DNA of 6,953 nt from an uncultured Paracoccaceae bacterium (GTDB lineage Bacteria > Pseudomonadota > Alphaproteobacteria > Rhodobacterales > Rhodobacteraceae): contig CALHST010000278.1 in the NCBI GenBank assembly GCA_938038825.1, forward strand, positions 1 to 6,953, read 5' to 3'. The position numbers and the translations under genes were made by a program. This document shows positions 5,918-6,953 of this stretch, in pieces. Position 1 is the stretch's first letter. Every line of letters begins with the position of its first letter. The notes below the pieces were generated by a model. That model worked only from the letters and a program-made list of their open reading frames with translations, was not told the DNA's origin and did not search any database.

Positions 5918-6097
5918 ATGACCACGCGCATCGTTTTGTTTCTAGTGGCCTCACTGATGGTGTCAGCCTGCCTGCCAAAACCGCCCGAAGCCCCCGAACC
6001 ACCACCACCTGCCCCTGTGGTCCCGGGGCCTGCGCCCGAAGACGTGCTGAACGCTCCGGTTGATGTAGAACCCGATGCGGTCGTCATCCCGTCATAA
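5918..6097 (+). CDS. Small proline-rich lipoprotein, unknown function
   Basis: The 59-aa product has a clear lipoprotein signal: MTTR, a hydrophobic stretch at 5-17, and the lipobox VSAC with C18 as the lipidated cysteine. The mature part is only 42 residues: a proline-rich segment (19-41, with PPPP and PVVPGPAP) followed by a short acidic tail. Residue 19 is Leu, not the Asp that commonly retains lipoproteins in the inner membrane, so outer-membrane sorting is likely. The start is supported by AAAGGA five bases upstream; a longer frame from TTG at 5867 runs through the hairpin and is rejected. I do not recognise the family. Small lipoproteins of this kind can be entericidin-like or structural, but no such motif is evident here. 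Confidence 0.75.
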   Translation: MTTRIVLFLVASLMVSACLPKPPEAPEPPPPAPVVPGPAPEDVLNAPVDVEPDAVVIPS

Positions 6098-6104
6098 GCG
6101 GCTA

Positions 6105-6148
6105 AGATGCGCGCATGGTTCGAATTCCCCGTATTCAAGCGCGCATCT
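6105..6148. repeat. Perfect 10-bp inverted repeat before greA
   Basis: AGATGCGCGC (6105-6114) is the exact reverse complement of GCGCGCATCT (6139-6148), with a 24-base loop. It starts 7 bases after the small lipoprotein stop and ends 84 bases before greA. No T-run follows on either strand. It may be a non-canonical terminator of the lipoprotein gene or a regulatory structure in the greA leader. Confidence 0.5.
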
Positions 6149-6232
6149 CCTCTTGCATTTCACCCCCCCTTTGGGTCAGGTATCGACCATTAACCCGCCC
6201 AGTGATCCCCGGGCCGATGCGAGATCTGATCC

Positions 6233-6703
6233 ATGGAAAAATTCCCCATGACCAAACGCGGTCACACCGCGCTTGAAACTGAATTGAAAACGCTCAAAAC
6301 TATTGAGCGTCCCGCGATTATCGAAGCGATTGCGACCGCCCGCGAGTTGGGCGACCTGAAAGAGAATGCCGAGTATCACTCGGCCCGTGAAAAACAGGGA
6401 TTTATCGAAGGTCGTATTCAGGAAATCGAAGCGGTTCTGGGCCTTGCAGAAGTCATCGACCCCACCAAGCTGTCTGGCACCATAAAATTCGGCGCCACAG
6501 TGACTCTTGTGGACGAAGACACCGATGAAGAGAAGACTTGGCAAATTGTTGGGCAACACGAAGCCAATGTCGAAGAGGGATTGCTGAACATCAAGTCCCC
6601 CATTGCCCGCGCCCTTATCGGTAAAGAAGAAGGCGACAGTGTCGAAGTCCGCACACCCGGCGGCGGCAAGTCCTACGAAATCTTGAACATAGACTATATC
6701 TAA
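6233..6703 (+). CDS. greA: Transcription elongation factor GreA
   Basis: GreA enters the secondary channel of RNA polymerase and stimulates cleavage of backtracked RNA, rescuing stalled complexes. The 156-aa product has the family's standard length. The N-terminal coiled coil (about 8-75) carries the tip motif GDLKENAEYH (40-49), with the acidic residues D41 and E44 that hold the catalytic magnesium. The C-terminal FKBP-like domain (about 80-156) includes SPIARALIGKEEGD and ends TPGGGKSYEILNIDYI. The start at 6233 (MEKFPMTKRGH) matches the usual N terminus, although the ribosome site is poor; M6 at 6248 is the alternative. Its stop codon overlaps the next gene's ATG, so the two form an operon. 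Confidence 0.97.
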   Translation: MEKFPMTKRGHTALETELKTLKTIERPAIIEAIATARELGDLKENAEYHSAREKQGFIEGRIQEIEAVLGLAEVIDPTKLSGTIKFGATVTLVDEDTDEEKTWQIVGQHEANVEEGLLNIKSPIARALIGKEEGDSVEVRTPGGGKSYEILNIDYI

Positions 6704-6953
6704 TGGCCACACAGGCTCAGGATAAATCCGGCACGTCCCGCCCGACCCCACTTGGCATTTATGATCGCCAAAAAGCGGGCGGCATATCTGCTGTAGAAAT
6801 CATTGCCATTGCACTTACAGTTGTATGGCTTGGCGGGGCAGCAATCTTTTTTCTGACGCTGCCGTCAGAACCTCTGCCCGGCGGTCTCAGTTCCTTGCGC
6901 TATGCGATGGTCATGATGGCTATCTTCTTACCAGTGGCCATGATCTGGGTTGC
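6703..6953 (+). CDS. Inner-membrane protein of unknown function, 3' end outside the window
   Basis: From the ATG at 6703 the frame is open for 83 codons to the right edge. The first 25 or so residues are polar (MATQAQDKSGTSRPTPLGIYD). They are followed by a transmembrane helix at about 31-53 (containing EIIAIALTVVWLGGAAIFF) and a second at about 66-83 (YAMVMMAIFLPVAMIWV), joined by a short proline/glycine-rich loop. The pattern recalls proteins of unknown function conserved in roseobacters, but I cannot name a family. The start is certain in context: the A of the greA stop TAA is the A of this ATG, and no separate ribosome site is visible, which implies translation coupled to greA. Confidence 0.75.
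   Translation, partial: MATQAQDKSGTSRPTPLGIYDRQKAGGISAVEIIAIALTVVWLGGAAIFFLTLPSEPLPGGLSSLRYAMVMMAIFLPVAMIWV

Noticed and set aside
6115..6130. tRNA T-loop-like GGTTCGAATTCC
   Set aside because: No acceptor stem, anticodon arm or CCA end fits around it; the sequence is the loop of the 6105-6148 inverted repeat.
6176..6751. 191-codon minus-strand frame opposite greA
   Set aside because: It is the antisense shadow of greA, whose protein is unmistakable.

Overview
This window looks like a piece of chromosome from an alphaproteobacterium of the Roseobacter group (Rhodobacteraceae), with a GC content in the mid-50s by eye. The evidence is the style of the electron-transfer flavoprotein:ubiquinone oxidoreductase (ETF-QO), the GreA start, the CtrA-type motif, and a TPR lipoprotein-free periplasmic protein next to ETF-QO. 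No rRNA, tRNA, CRISPR array, insertion sequence or phage gene was found. The assignment comes from reading the sequence, not from a database search.

Left part (1-3787, minus strand). ETF-QO (2138-3787) is complete at 549 aa and keeps its FAD and 4Fe-4S signatures. A good rho-independent terminator (2051-2084) follows it. After a 446-base gap comes a secreted tetratricopeptide-repeat protein (1691 down to the left edge, 563 codons visible), which lacks only its extreme C terminus. The TPR gene was easy to miss because its frame stays open to the window edge.

Middle (3788-4860). A 344-base divergent intergenic region separates ETF-QO from a plus-strand lipoprotein gene (4132-4839). Its right part is very AT-rich, with four A-tracts spaced about 11 bp apart followed by an exact TTAA-N7-TTAA motif, the alphaproteobacterial CtrA box. 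The lipoprotein has a LAAC lipobox and a C-terminal domain resembling the beta-barrel of TbpB-like surface lipoproteins.

Redox-response pair (4878-5815). A minus-strand SoxR with all four 2Fe-2S cysteines is divergent from a small VOC (glyoxalase/bleomycin-resistance fold) protein. The 71-base gap between them holds a nearly textbook SoxR-type promoter on the VOC side: TTGACC, a 19-bp spacer carrying a dyad, then TACATT. The simplest reading is a one-regulator, one-effector module responding to redox-active compounds.

Right part (5816-6953, plus strand). A 59-aa proline-rich lipoprotein of unknown role lies behind a strong GC hairpin. A perfect 10-bp inverted repeat follows, then greA (156 aa), whose stop codon overlaps the start of an unknown inner-membrane protein that runs off the right edge (TAATG overlap, probable translational coupling).
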